A stretch of 25,315 nt of DNA from Clostridia bacterium (GTDB lineage: Bacteria > Bacillota > Clostridia > Christensenellales > Borkfalkiaceae), in the NCBI GenBank assembly GCA_017648525.1, contig JAGCIP010000164.1, positions 1-25,315 on the forward strand. The letters run 5' to 3'. Below, one piece after another: positions 1 to 7,679 of the stretch. Numbering within the stretch: position 1 is the first letter of the stretch; each line of letters starts with the position of its first letter. The notes below the pieces were generated by a model. The model saw only the letters and a program-made list of their open reading frames with translations, had not been told where the DNA came from and made no database searches. Made by a program: the position numbers and the translations under genes.

Positions 1-187
1 AGCTGTATGCGTTGATACCGATAACAATAAGTACTAAAACGTTTTTAACCGTTTCCAAAAGGTTAACTAACGAACCCTCGATATTTAGCCCAACCATAGG
101 AAGTATTCTCGTTATTAATAGCAAAAATGAAATAATAACAAGCGCTACAAACGAAATTAAATTTAATGCATTCTTTTCACCTTTCAT
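1..187 (-). CDS. Unknown membrane protein, 5' end only (cut by window edge)
   Basis: An open frame starts with ATG at 187 and runs off the left edge, giving 62 residues. The start is supported by AAGGAGAA about 6 bases upstream, and it lies 12 bases after the rluD stop, so it is the last visible gene of the pncB operon. The protein begins MKGEKNAL, followed by a hydrophobic stretch (about residues 9-30), a short loop with IEGSLVNLL, and the start of a second hydrophobic stretch (about 47-60). It is therefore an integral membrane protein with at least two spans. I do not recognise the family and assign no function. Confidence 0.75.
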   Translation of the reverse strand, partial: MKGEKNALNLISFVALVIISFLLLITRILPMVGLNIEGSLVNLLETVKNVLVLIVIGINAYS

Positions 188-199
188 AATAATTCTCCT

Positions 200-1099
200 T
201 TATTTTAATGATTTTATAACTTTTTCAAAATAATCGGGTAGCGGTGCTGTAAAACTTACAGTTTCACCTGTTGTTGGGTGCACAAACTCTAATTTGTAAG
301 CGTGCAACAACTGCCCTTCTAATTTGAATTTTTGATTCTTATAACCGTATTCTTTGTCACCGACTACAGGATGCCCTATATGTTTGGCGTGAACACGTAT
401 TTGATGCGTTCTGCCCGTTTTAAGCGAAAATTCACAAAGCGTATGTTCTTTATAACGTTTAATCACCTTATAATCGGTAATTGCTTGTCTACCAAAATCT
501 GTAACCGCCATTTTCGTGCGGTCTTTATTACTTCTATTGATAAAAGTATCAATCCTACCCTTATCTTGTTTTACTACGCCTTCAAGTAAAGCGAGATATA
601 CCCTGTGGCAAGTTTTATCTTCAAGCTGTTTTGCTAAGGCTAAATGCGACACATCGTTTTTAGCAACGACTAATAGTCCTGAAGTATTTTTATCTATTCT
701 ATGAACTATACCTGGTCTTATAACTCCGTTTATACCCGATAAATTGTCCAAGTGGTAAAGTAATGCGTTTACTAGCGTCGAGCCGTTCGTCCCACTTCCG
801 GCATGGACGGTAAGCCCTTGCGGTTTGTTTATAACCGCCAAATCTTCATCTTGGTAAACGATGTCAAGTGGTATATTTTCAGGCTCTAAATCAAGGTTTT
901 TAACTTCTGGCAAGGTTGTTTCAATAATATCGCCATCTTTTAGCACTTTGTTTGCTTTTACTTGCTTTCCGTTAACAAAAACACACCCGTCGTCGCACAA
1001 TTTTTTAACACGAGAGCGTGTGTATTCAAGTTTCTCTGAAAGAAAAACGTCCACACGAACGGAATTCTCTTTGTCAATTTGAAAGTTCTTCTTTTCCAT
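200..1099 (-). CDS. rluD: RluD-family 23S rRNA pseudouridine synthase
   Basis: This enzyme converts uridine to pseudouridine in large-subunit rRNA. An N-terminal S4 RNA-binding domain (about residues 14-60, with RVDVFLSEKL and VFVNGKQVKANKVLKDGD) is followed by the RluA-type catalytic domain. The active-site motif HRIDKNTSG is at 133-141, with the catalytic Asp at 136. The length of 299 residues is normal. The frame stays open to a GTG at 1120, but the ATG at 1099 has an AGGA element about 8 bases upstream and begins MEKKNFQ, so I prefer it. The gene overlaps the 3' end of lspA by 26 bases. Order lspA-rluD is common in Firmicutes. Which uridines it modifies (RluD versus the RluA or RluC type) cannot be settled from sequence alone. 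Confidence 0.93.
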   Translation of the reverse strand: MEKKNFQIDKENSVRVDVFLSEKLEYTRSRVKKLCDDGCVFVNGKQVKANKVLKDGDIIETTLPEVKNLDLEPENIPLDIVYQDEDLAVINKPQGLTVHAGSGTNGSTLVNALLYHLDNLSGINGVIRPGIVHRIDKNTSGLLVVAKNDVSHLALAKQLEDKTCHRVYLALLEGVVKQDKGRIDTFINRSNKDRTKMAVTDFGRQAITDYKVIKRYKEHTLCEFSLKTGRTHQIRVHAKHIGHPVVGDKEYGYKNQKFKLEGQLLHAYKLEFVHPTTGETVSFTAPLPDYFEKVIKSLK

Positions 1100-1625
1100 C
1101 TTTTTTCCTAAAAACCGCACCTTCGTCTAAAAATAAAAAATGTATAATTAACATTATTACGCCAACAGTCAAGCAAGAGTCCGCAAAGTTAAACACAGCA
1201 AAGGGGTTTCCCCAGAAAATAAAACTTAAAAAGTCAATAACTCCGTTCATTAGCAGTCTATCGATAAAATTTCCTATTGTTCCGCCGATTACAAGCGCTA
1301 ATGCGTACTTTAACCAGTTATATTTGTTCTTATACGCATAAACGTAAAAAAAGACAAACGCAACGAGTGCAAAACAGGTTAAAATCTTAAAAAACAACTG
1401 CGACCAAGATTTACCCGCCAAGAAACTAAAAGCAGCACCCGTATTTATCGTGTAGGTCAAATAGAAAAAGTCTTTAATCACTTCGGTATTGCCGTTATTT
1501 TGCATATACATATTAGCAAAGAGGTATTTAGACCATTGATCTATTACTATTGACAAAACGATAACGGTCAATGGTATTAATTCAATTATTAATCTTCTCC
1601 ACCTAATAGCCCTAGTTCCTTGCAT
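1074..1625 (-). CDS. lspA: Lipoprotein signal peptidase II
   Basis: This membrane aspartyl protease cleaves the signal peptide of prolipoproteins after lipidation of the +1 Cys. The 183-residue protein has four hydrophobic spans and the family hallmarks: conserved IDQ at 28-30, NTGAAF at 61-66, the catalytic Asp at 122 in GNFIDR, and the second catalytic Asp at 149 in FNFADS. The ATG at 1625 has a strong GGAGG site. It overlaps the end of the DivIVA-like reading frame by 37 bases, so translation may be coupled. A plausible substrate in this window is the amino-acid-binding lipoprotein at 21260-22093. Confidence 0.97.
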   Translation of the reverse strand: MQGTRAIRWRRLIIELIPLTVIVLSIVIDQWSKYLFANMYMQNNGNTEVIKDFFYLTYTINTGAAFSFLAGKSWSQLFFKILTCFALVAFVFFYVYAYKNKYNWLKYALALVIGGTIGNFIDRLLMNGVIDFLSFIFWGNPFAVFNFADSCLTVGVIMLIIHFLFLDEGAVFRKKDGKEELSN

Positions 1626-2169
1626 ATTTCCTCCAATTGAAGTTCTCCGGGGTTCAAAACTTCGTCTAAATTAAAGCCGTTATCTCCCGTAGCCGCTATG
1701 TAATCACAAATTTTAAGTTTCGGGTCAAACTTCTCGTTTTCCTTAACTATTCGGCTTTCAATTTTTTCAAAAGTCGCCTTTGCGTCTTCACCGTCTTGAT
1801 TGTTTAATTCGTCTACAACGCCTAATGCGTCTTGAACGGGTTTATAATGTGGATATCTTTCTCTTAAAGCGTGAAAATAATCGTTCCAAGCAAGACTAAA
1901 CTTTTTAATTCTCTCTATTTCAAGTTCGTATTGCGCTTGCGCCTTTTGATTTAATTCTAAAGATAGTTGCTCAACCTTTAAAGGGCAGAAGAAATAGCAC
2001 CTTCCTTTTCTTTTTCCTTTAAAAGTTGTGCGTTTAACCGCGAAATCGTATCGTTTAACGATAATATTTCATCTTTAAGCGACGCAATCTTTTCTTCATA
2101 TTCAGTTTTGCAAGCGTTTATAATTTCTAAAACTTCGCCTTGCTTATACTTTCTTTTTCTAATATCCAA
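1589..2169 (-). pseudogene. DivIVA-like coiled-coil protein, frameshifted
   Basis: Two reading frames together make one protein. The first starts with TTG at 2169, preceded by a GGTGA element, and reads LDIRKRKYKQGEVLEI... through a coiled coil (about residues 20-55) to a stop at about 1978-1980. Coding then continues without a break in another frame from about 1980 to the TAA at 1589. It begins VEQLSLELNQKAQAQYELEIERIKKF, then an acidic C-terminus ending in GLLGGED. One extra T in the CTTTAA tract would fuse them into an ALLKVEQL junction. The N-terminal part resembles the DivIVA-type coiled-coil proteins found near lspA in Clostridia. This may be a true mutation or an assembly error in a short homopolymer. 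It lies 23 bases after pncB in the same operon. Confidence 0.75.
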
Positions 2170-2192
2170 ATTCTATCACCGATATACGTTTA

Positions 2193-3635
2193 TTAAACGC
2201 CCCTTATTTTTTCAAGTAAAGTTCTTTTTAATTCATATAAATCGTCCGATAAATCCACCTTGTAAAGATGTGGTCTATCCAAACGCTTATATTCATCCCA
2301 GAAACTTTCAAGTTCACGCTTAGCATACGCCTTAATTTCCTTAAGCGTAGGCATATTATAAACTAATTTTCCATCTTTTATTATTTGCTCTTGTAAAGTA
2401 CGCACTTGATAATTAGTGTAAGTCGTTTTCTTCCAGCGTTCAGTTGGGTGTGTTAAAACTAACGGCTTACTCTCGTCAACTTCCTTTTCATCACGCAAGC
2501 AAATAACGTCAGCCTCTGCCTTTCCTGTCGCTTTATCGTAAACCCTATAAATATTCTTAAACCCTGGGTTGGTTATTTTTGCGGTGTTATTAGAAAGTTT
2601 TATTTTGGGCGTAACGCTTCCGTCTTTATCAATTATTGCGGCAAGTTTATACACCCCGCCTAGCGCTGGCATATCCGCACTAGTAATAAGCCTAGTCCCA
2701 ACACCCCAGGAATTGATTTGCGCACCTTGGTTTTTAAGCGAAGAAATAGAATATTCGTCTAAATCTCCCGACGCACAAATTATAGTATCGGGATAACCCG
2801 CTTTATCGAGCATTGCCCTTGCTTTTTTAGATAAATATGCAAGGTCACCAGAGTCAAGACGAATACCACGTGGTTTATAACCATTCTCTTTTAGATAATC
2901 AAAAACTTTTATTGCGTTTGGAACGCCTTGTTTAAGGGTGTCGTAGGTATCAACTAATAAAAGAGTGTTTTCTGGATAAACTTTAGCGTACTCCATAAAC
3001 GCAGTATATTCATCCTTAAAATTCATAACCCAACTATGTGCGTGCGTTCCCGCAACGGGTATATCAAACATTTTACCTGCTAAAACGTTAGAAGTTGAAC
3101 CACAACCACCAATAACCGCTGCCCTAGCACCGTAAATACCTGCGTCTGGTGCTTGTGCCCTACGCAAACCAAATTCCATAACCAAATCGTTTTTAGCCGC
3201 ATAACATATCTTTGCCGACTTTGTTGCGATAAGCGTTTGGAAATTCATTATGTTCAAAATAGCCGTTTCAACTAGTTGCGCTTGCAAAATCGGGGCTTTA
3301 ACCGTGAGTATAGGCTCTCCAGGGAATACAACCGTTCCTTCTGGCACAGCATAAACGTCGCCAGTAAATTTGAAGTTTTTTAAGTAATCTAAAAAGTCGG
3401 CGCTAAAGATGCCTAATGAATTCAAATATTTAATCTCTTCTTCGCCAAAATTCAAATTTAAGATATAGTCAACCACTTGCTCTAAACCGCACGCAAGCGA
3501 ATAGGTAATCATATCGTTTTGGCGGAAAAACACGTCGAATACGGCTATTTCTTCGTTCTTTTCGTACTTTAAGTAGCCGTTCATCATTGTTAGTTGATAC
3601 AAGTCTGTAAGTAAAGTTAAATTCCTCTCGCTCAT
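2193..3635 (-). CDS. pncB: Nicotinate phosphoribosyltransferase
   Basis: This cytosolic NAD-salvage enzyme joins nicotinate and PRPP, with ATP hydrolysis, to give nicotinate mononucleotide. The 480-residue protein has the family N-terminus LLTDLYQLTMMNGY and the block FGLRRAQAPDAG at about 155-166. GARAAVIGGCGSTSN follows, then GTHAHSW at about 196-202, which contains the His region known to be phosphorylated in the family. A C-terminal extension with SFWDEYKRLDRPHLYKVDLS is typical of the long bacterial subgroup. The ATG at 3635 has AAAGGAAG upstream. It is the first gene of an operon running on to the DivIVA-like gene, lspA and rluD, with a clear promoter at 3725-3753. Confidence 0.96.
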   Translation of the reverse strand: MSERNLTLLTDLYQLTMMNGYLKYEKNEEIAVFDVFFRQNDMITYSLACGLEQVVDYILNLNFGEEEIKYLNSLGIFSADFLDYLKNFKFTGDVYAVPEGTVVFPGEPILTVKAPILQAQLVETAILNIMNFQTLIATKSAKICYAAKNDLVMEFGLRRAQAPDAGIYGARAAVIGGCGSTSNVLAGKMFDIPVAGTHAHSWVMNFKDEYTAFMEYAKVYPENTLLLVDTYDTLKQGVPNAIKVFDYLKENGYKPRGIRLDSGDLAYLSKKARAMLDKAGYPDTIICASGDLDEYSISSLKNQGAQINSWGVGTRLITSADMPALGGVYKLAAIIDKDGSVTPKIKLSNNTAKITNPGFKNIYRVYDKATGKAEADVICLRDEKEVDESKPLVLTHPTERWKKTTYTNYQVRTLQEQIIKDGKLVYNMPTLKEIKAYAKRELESFWDEYKRLDRPHLYKVDLSDDLYELKRTLLEKIRGV

Positions 3636-3724
3636 AATCGCTTCCTTTAATATTTTCTAATTATTCAATCAAACTTAATTAATTACGATTTCTAAAATTA
3701 ATAATAAATATCCACTATTAGTTT

Positions 3725-3753
3725 AGTATATCACAATAATTTTAATTTGTAAA
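3725..3753 (-). promoter_or_regulatory. Sigma-A promoter of the pncB operon
   Basis: On the minus strand, TTTACA (3748-3753) and TATACT (3725-3730) are separated by 17 bases. A TG one base before the -10 makes it an extended -10. The expected start near 3718 gives a leader of about 80 bases before pncB. I see no riboswitch-like fold in this short AT-rich leader. Confidence 0.75.
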
Positions 3754-3788
3754 TATAATTTCAACTAACTTTTATTAAATATAGTCTT

Positions 3789-3827
3789 AATAAGAAACAC
3801 CGCGAAATTTTCGCGGTGTTTCTTATT
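3789..3827 (-). terminator. Intrinsic terminator of the glmU-like/glmM operon
   Basis: A perfect inverted repeat with 19-base arms (3789-3807 and 3809-3827) centres on a GC-rich core, ACCGCG/CGCGGT. It starts about 20 bases downstream of the glmM stop and is followed on the minus strand by a moderately U-rich tail. It separates the glmM operon from the pncB promoter. Confidence 0.85.
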
Positions 3828-3848
3828 TTCGGTTGTAATTGCTTCTAA

Positions 3849-5168
3849 TTATACTTCCTCATTAATTCTTTTAATTAGATTGCTGATTGCGTTTGCAATT
3901 TTTTCGTTGATTTCTTTATCTTTACTCTCTACCATTACTCTAATTTTAGGCTCTGTTCCACTTGCACGAATCATCAGTCTTCCTTTGCCGTTTAATTGTG
4001 CGTTATACTTTGCAATTTCCCTACTTAATTCCTCACTATTCATTATACGGAATTTATCTTTAACTATCACGTTTTTATTTACCTGTGGATACAAATCAAT
4101 ACTCAACGCATTTGACATTGTTGTGTTTTCACCTATTATCATATTAGCAACAACAATTGCCGTTAGAATTCCGTCACCAGTAGTTGCCAAATCTTTTAAT
4201 ATAACGTGACCACTTTGTTCTCCACCTAAAGAAAGCCCCTTTTCTAATAACTTGGCAAGAACGTATTTATCACCAATATCCGTCCTTATTAAGTCAATGC
4301 CTTCATTTTTTAGATCTTCTTCTATCGCCATATTTGTATGACTAGTACCAACAACCGTATCATGAGCAAGTTTTCCGCTCTTTTTAAAGTATTTTGCCAA
4401 GCCGTAAATAATCATGTCACCATCAATTATTCCGCCTTTTTCATCAACAGCAATAAGCCTATCAGAGTCACCATCAAAAGCAAAACCCATATCCGCTTTA
4501 TACCTAAAAACTCTTCTTATCAAGTTTTCAGGATACAACGCCCCACAATTTTGGTTTATCTTCTTCCCGTCGTTAGTAGCGTTTGCCGCTATAACGTTTG
4601 CACCTAGTTTTCTAAAAACTTCCGGAGCAATTCTATGTGATGCACCATAAGCACAGTCAAGCACTATAGTTTTACCTTTTAAACTATATTCACTAGCGTT
4701 AATCAAGTATTTTTTATATAGTTTAGATAAATTAAAATCTTGTTCGTAAGTACCGATATTATCACAATCATTTATCTTTTCTCTAATAAAACACCTTTCG
4801 ATTCGCTCTTCTTCTTTATCCCCAAGTTTATACCCTTCGGCGTTAAAAACTTTAATCCCATTATATTCACCACTATTATGCGATGCACTTATTACTATAC
4901 CATAATCTGCGCCAACTTTCTTCGTTATATATGCAATGCCCGCTGTAGGAACAACCCCTATATCAATCACTCTTGCCCCACCACTCATAGCGCCACTAGC
5001 GACACCTAGTGTTAAATACGAGTTGGAAATTCTTGTATCAGAGCCAACTATTATAGTTGGTTTTTCTTTTAAAATTGATAAAGCATTACCTATCTTATAC
5101 GCAATATCAAAAGTTAGCTCTTCGTTTACCCTTCCCCTTAATCCGTCCGTACCAAAAAATAATCCCAT
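3849..5168 (-). CDS. glmM: Phosphoglucosamine mutase
   Basis: This enzyme interconverts glucosamine-6-phosphate and glucosamine-1-phosphate for UDP-GlcNAc and peptidoglycan synthesis in the cytosol. The 439-residue protein carries the catalytic phosphoserine loop ISASHN (93-98, Ser96), the magnesium loop FDGDSDR (231-237), the sugar-binding GGEQSGH (315-321) and the phosphate-binding RASGTEPKIRVMVE near the C-terminus. The N-terminus FFGTDGLRG is the usual family start. The ATG at 5168 has GGAGAAG upstream. The upstream acetyltransferase gene ends at 5170, one base away, so the two are co-transcribed and make consecutive steps of one pathway. Confidence 0.97.
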   Translation of the reverse strand: MGLFFGTDGLRGRVNEELTFDIAYKIGNALSILKEKPTIIVGSDTRISNSYLTLGVASGAMSGGARVIDIGVVPTAGIAYITKKVGADYGIVISASHNSGEYNGIKVFNAEGYKLGDKEEERIERCFIREKINDCDNIGTYEQDFNLSKLYKKYLINASEYSLKGKTIVLDCAYGASHRIAPEVFRKLGANVIAANATNDGKKINQNCGALYPENLIRRVFRYKADMGFAFDGDSDRLIAVDEKGGIIDGDMIIYGLAKYFKKSGKLAHDTVVGTSHTNMAIEEDLKNEGIDLIRTDIGDKYVLAKLLEKGLSLGGEQSGHVILKDLATTGDGILTAIVVANMIIGENTTMSNALSIDLYPQVNKNVIVKDKFRIMNSEELSREIAKYNAQLNGKGRLMIRASGTEPKIRVMVESKDKEINEKIANAISNLIKRINEEV

Positions 5169-5169
5169 C

Positions 5170-5817
5170 TTATTTCTTCTCCTTATTCAAATATTCGTGC
5201 GCACGATTTTCTTTCACCTCTTGACGCACACGCCCAATAACAAAATCATCATATTTTATGTTTTCAGTAACCGTAGTACCAGCGCATATATATGACTGAT
5301 CTTCAATACTTACAGGCGCAATAATGTTACAATTGCTTCCTATAAAGCAACTATTGCCTACAGATGTTCTGTGTTTATTAACACCGTCATAATTAACAAA
5401 TATTGCTCCGCAACCGATGTTACAGTTGTCACCCAAATCAGCATCGCCAACATAAGCTAAATGACTCACCTTTGTTCCACAACCTATCGTTGCGTTTTTA
5501 ATTTCCACAAAATTTCCTATTTTGGCAAAATCTTTGATTTTTGCATTAGGTCTAAGTCTTGCAAATGGACCTATTGAACACTCCTTACCAATTTCGGCTT
5601 TTTCACTTTGACTATGATTTACAACAGTGTTTTTGCCAATTTTTGTGTCAACAATATAACACCCTGGCAATATCGTTACACCGTCCTCAATTACAGTTTT
5701 ACCATCAATGCGATTATTCTCATAAATAGTAACATCGTTCCCAACAACAACTTCCTTTCCAATAAAAACACTTCTTTTGTCTTTTATCGAAAGATTCTTT
5801 CCATGCTTAAATTTCAT
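5170..5817 (-). CDS. Stand-alone GlmU C-terminal-type N-acetyltransferase (left-handed beta-helix)
   Basis: The 215-residue protein consists of hexapeptide repeats and matches the C-terminal half of GlmU, which acetylates glucosamine-1-phosphate with acetyl-CoA. Recognisable GlmU blocks are IGPFARLRP (82-90), IGNFVEIKNATIG (100-112), SHLAYVGDADLG (118-129, with His119 at the catalytic His position) and VNYDGVNKHRT (141-151). GRVRQ is at 195-199. The N-terminal nucleotidyltransferase half of normal GlmU (about 230 residues with the GxGxGTRM loop) is absent. The gene starts cleanly at an ATG with AGGGGG upstream and has its own promoter, so it is not a broken fragment. A separate uridylyltransferase must be encoded elsewhere. 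The neighbour glmM supports the amino-sugar role. Confidence 0.88.
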   Translation of the reverse strand: MKFKHGKNLSIKDKRSVFIGKEVVVGNDVTIYENNRIDGKTVIEDGVTILPGCYIVDTKIGKNTVVNHSQSEKAEIGKECSIGPFARLRPNAKIKDFAKIGNFVEIKNATIGCGTKVSHLAYVGDADLGDNCNIGCGAIFVNYDGVNKHRTSVGNSCFIGSNCNIIAPVSIEDQSYICAGTTVTENIKYDDFVIGRVRQEVKENRAHEYLNKEKK

Positions 5818-5865
5818 TATTCCCCCTTGCTAAACACATTTAAACTATTTGTTACACATTTTAAT

Positions 5866-5894
5866 ATTTTAGGGTAAAATTTTATTACTGTCAA
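5866..5894 (-). promoter_or_regulatory. Sigma-A promoter of the glmU-like/glmM operon
   Basis: On the minus strand, TTGACA (5889-5894) and TAAAAT (5866-5871) are separated by 17 bases. The predicted start lies about 40 bases upstream of the ATG at 5817. Confidence 0.8.
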
Positions 5895-6127
5895 GTAATT
5901 TTTAAGCAAGTTTTAGCCAGTAATACACTAAAAAAATAATAAGAACGCCTAAAAATGCTCATTTTTTAATTTTCACGATTTTAAAATTTGGGGGTAATTT
6001 TTAGTTTTTTGTATTGATATAAAGACTATTAGCCCAGTTTATAAAATCATGAAAACAAAAAAACCTACAAAATATTATTAAAAAAATTTTTTTAATATTG
6101 TTAACTTTTTCATAATATTTTATGAGT
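5895..6127. other. AT-rich intergenic stretch between divergent promoters
   Basis: This is the only long stretch without a gene (5818-6184). Apart from the two promoters it holds no convincing reading frame: the short minus-strand frame at 6001-6183 has no ribosome binding site and overlaps the plus promoter. The one clear structure is a perfect 22-bp palindrome of A and T only (6076-6097, arms TATTAAAAAAA), ending 30 bases before the -35 at 6128. A-tracts at this distance could act as a curved or UP-type element. I see no riboswitch or small RNA signature. Confidence 0.5.
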
Positions 6128-6156
6128 TTGACAGTTTTTTTCTTATATGTTATAAT
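6128..6156 (+). promoter_or_regulatory. Perfect consensus sigma-A promoter of the nucleosidase-PHP-eutH operon
   Basis: TTGACA (6128-6133), a 17-base spacer and TATAAT (6151-6156) match the full consensus. A TG one base before the -10 adds an extended -10. The predicted start near 6163 leaves a leader of about 22 bases. This predicts strong, largely constitutive transcription unless a repressor acts here. Confidence 0.88.
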
Positions 6157-6184
6157 ATTAACATTAATATTTACAGGTGACATT

Positions 6185-6862
6185 ATGATTGGAATTGTAG
6201 TTGCTCTCCCCGCTGAAATTAACGCACTACTTCAAAAAGTAGAAAATCTTAATAAAATTGCTATCGCAGATAAAACTGCTTACACCTGTAAAATTCTCGG
6301 TCGTGACGCAGTTATTATAATAAGCGGTATAGGCAAAGTAAACTCCGCACTTTCTACACAGTTGTTAATTGATAAGTTTTCACCCGATTTTATTCTTAAT
6401 TTCGGCACTTGCGGTGGTATGAATAACAGCGTTGAAATACTGCACTATTACGCTATTGATAAATGCTGTCAATTTGATTTTGATTTAAGCAAGTTGGACA
6501 ACGTTCCTTTAGGTTATATACAAGACTACGATAGAGTTCATTTTACACCGTCGGTAAACGGACTAGAATTTTTAGAAAAATCTTCTCTTGCTAGTGCAGA
6601 TAGATTTATTTGCTCTGACGTTGACGTGGATTTAATAAATAATCAAGTAAATTGTAGCCTTGGCGATATGGAAGGTGGCGCAATTGCACAAGTTTGCACT
6701 TCTAACTCCGTTCCCCTATATATTATTAAAGGAATTTCAGACGTGCACGGGCGAGGAACGGCACAAGCACAATTCTTTGCCAACCTTAAGCAAGTTGGAG
6801 AGGGCTTCCCCGCTGTTATTCTAAGGGCAATAGAAAGCATTTGCAAGGCGAAGAATATTTAA
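6185..6862 (+). CDS. MTA/SAH nucleosidase-type phosphorylase-superfamily protein
   Basis: This PNP_UDP_1-fold protein most resembles 5'-methylthioadenosine/S-adenosylhomocysteine nucleosidase, which releases adenine from MTA or SAH. From the ATG at 6185 it has 225 residues, the usual MtnN length. The three catalytic positions of the family are present: Glu11 in ALPAEINAL, Glu163 in DMEGGA and Asp186 in GISDVHG. The ribose/phosphate-region motif NFGTCGG is at 72-78. An earlier in-frame ATG at 6122 overlaps the promoter, while the ATG at 6185 has AGGTGA upstream, so I chose the latter. It is first in a three-gene operon, with one base before the PHP gene. Other superfamily hydrolases (for example futalosine hydrolase) cannot be wholly excluded. 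Confidence 0.85.
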   Translation: MIGIVVALPAEINALLQKVENLNKIAIADKTAYTCKILGRDAVIIISGIGKVNSALSTQLLIDKFSPDFILNFGTCGGMNNSVEILHYYAIDKCCQFDFDLSKLDNVPLGYIQDYDRVHFTPSVNGLEFLEKSSLASADRFICSDVDVDLINNQVNCSLGDMEGGAIAQVCTSNSVPLYIIKGISDVHGRGTAQAQFFANLKQVGEGFPAVILRAIESICKAKNI

Positions 6863-6863
6863 T

Positions 6864-7679
6864 ATGAATTACAAACAAAATTTACATACACATACAATCT
6901 ATTGTGATGGCAAAGATACCCCAGAAGAAATAATATTAGCAGGGTTAAAAAAAGAGTTTAATTCTATTGGATTTTCAATTCATTCTTACGTCCCACACTC
7001 TAAAACCGTTGTAATCCCATTAGATAGAATTGAAAGTTATAAAGTTGAAATCAATAGATTAAAAGAAAAATATAAAGGCGTTATTGATATCTATTTAGGA
7101 ATTGAATATGATTTTTATTCCGATGGATTTGAAGATGGGTATGAATATACAATAGGCTCTGTACACTATCTCAAAACAAAAAACGGCATTCAGGGTTTTG
7201 ATAATAATTTAGAATCAACACTTAATTACATTGACGCACATTTTGATGGTGATTCTTTGGCTTTTGCTAAATGCTATTATGAAACCGTTGCAAAATTGCC
7301 AACGATTAAAAATTTTGATATACTCGGTCATTTTGATATTTTAACAAAGAACAATGAGTTAAAAAAGTTTTTAGATACGGAAAGCAAACAATATTTGAAT
7401 TATGCAAAGAGTGCAATCTCGGCATTAAAAGGCAAAATAGATATTTTTGAAGTAAATACAGGTGCAATCTCACGAGGATACAGGACTTCACCATACCCCT
7501 CAAAAGAACTTCTAAAGGAGTTTTTAATTCAAGGGTTTAAGCCTATAATAACCTCAGATTGTCATAACAAAGACTTCTTAGATTGTTATTTTAACGATAC
7601 AAAACTTTTACTAAAAGAAGTTGGATTTAAATCACAGTGTCAACTTATTAACAATAAATTTGAGGAGATTTACCTATGA
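6864..7679 (+). CDS. PHP-domain phosphatase, HisJ (histidinol-phosphatase) type
   Basis: The 271-residue protein has the PHP metal-site motifs in order: NLHTHTIYCDG (6-16, with His8, His10 and Asp15), a GFSIHSY block near 36, GIEYDFYS, GSVHYL, GHFDILTK and a final TSDCHN. This arrangement fits HisJ-type histidinol-phosphatases, but no other his gene is nearby, so a different phosphomonoester is possible. Its stop overlaps the next start (ATGA). The ribosome binding site is weak, so translation is probably coupled to the nucleosidase gene. Codon choice differs from its neighbour: before a codon starting with G it uses NAT far more than NAC (9 of 13 by hand, against 0 of 10 upstream). This hints at a separate origin. 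Confidence 0.85.
   Translation: MNYKQNLHTHTIYCDGKDTPEEIILAGLKKEFNSIGFSIHSYVPHSKTVVIPLDRIESYKVEINRLKEKYKGVIDIYLGIEYDFYSDGFEDGYEYTIGSVHYLKTKNGIQGFDNNLESTLNYIDAHFDGDSLAFAKCYYETVAKLPTIKNFDILGHFDILTKNNELKKFLDTESKQYLNYAKSAISALKGKIDIFEVNTGAISRGYRTSPYPSKELLKEFLIQGFKPIITSDCHNKDFLDCYFNDTKLLLKEVGFKSQCQLINNKFEEIYL

Noticed and set aside
12..233. Plus-strand frame of 73 residues at the left edge
   Set aside because: It lies opposite the minus-strand membrane gene (1-187) that has a strong ribosome binding site and operon context, so it is a shadow.
1970..1990. Programmed -1 frameshifting in the DivIVA-like gene
   Set aside because: The local CCC TTT AAA run does not sit in the right frame for a standard slippery heptamer, and I saw no downstream stimulatory structure. 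A one-base indel is simpler.
3636..3724. Possible NAD- or nicotinate-responsive riboswitch in the pncB leader
   Set aside because: The leader is about 80 AT-rich bases without stable stems or a conserved motif I recognise.
6001..6183. Short minus-strand frame of 60 residues in the intergenic region
   Set aside because: AT-rich low-complexity sequence with no ribosome binding site, overlapping the plus-strand promoter.
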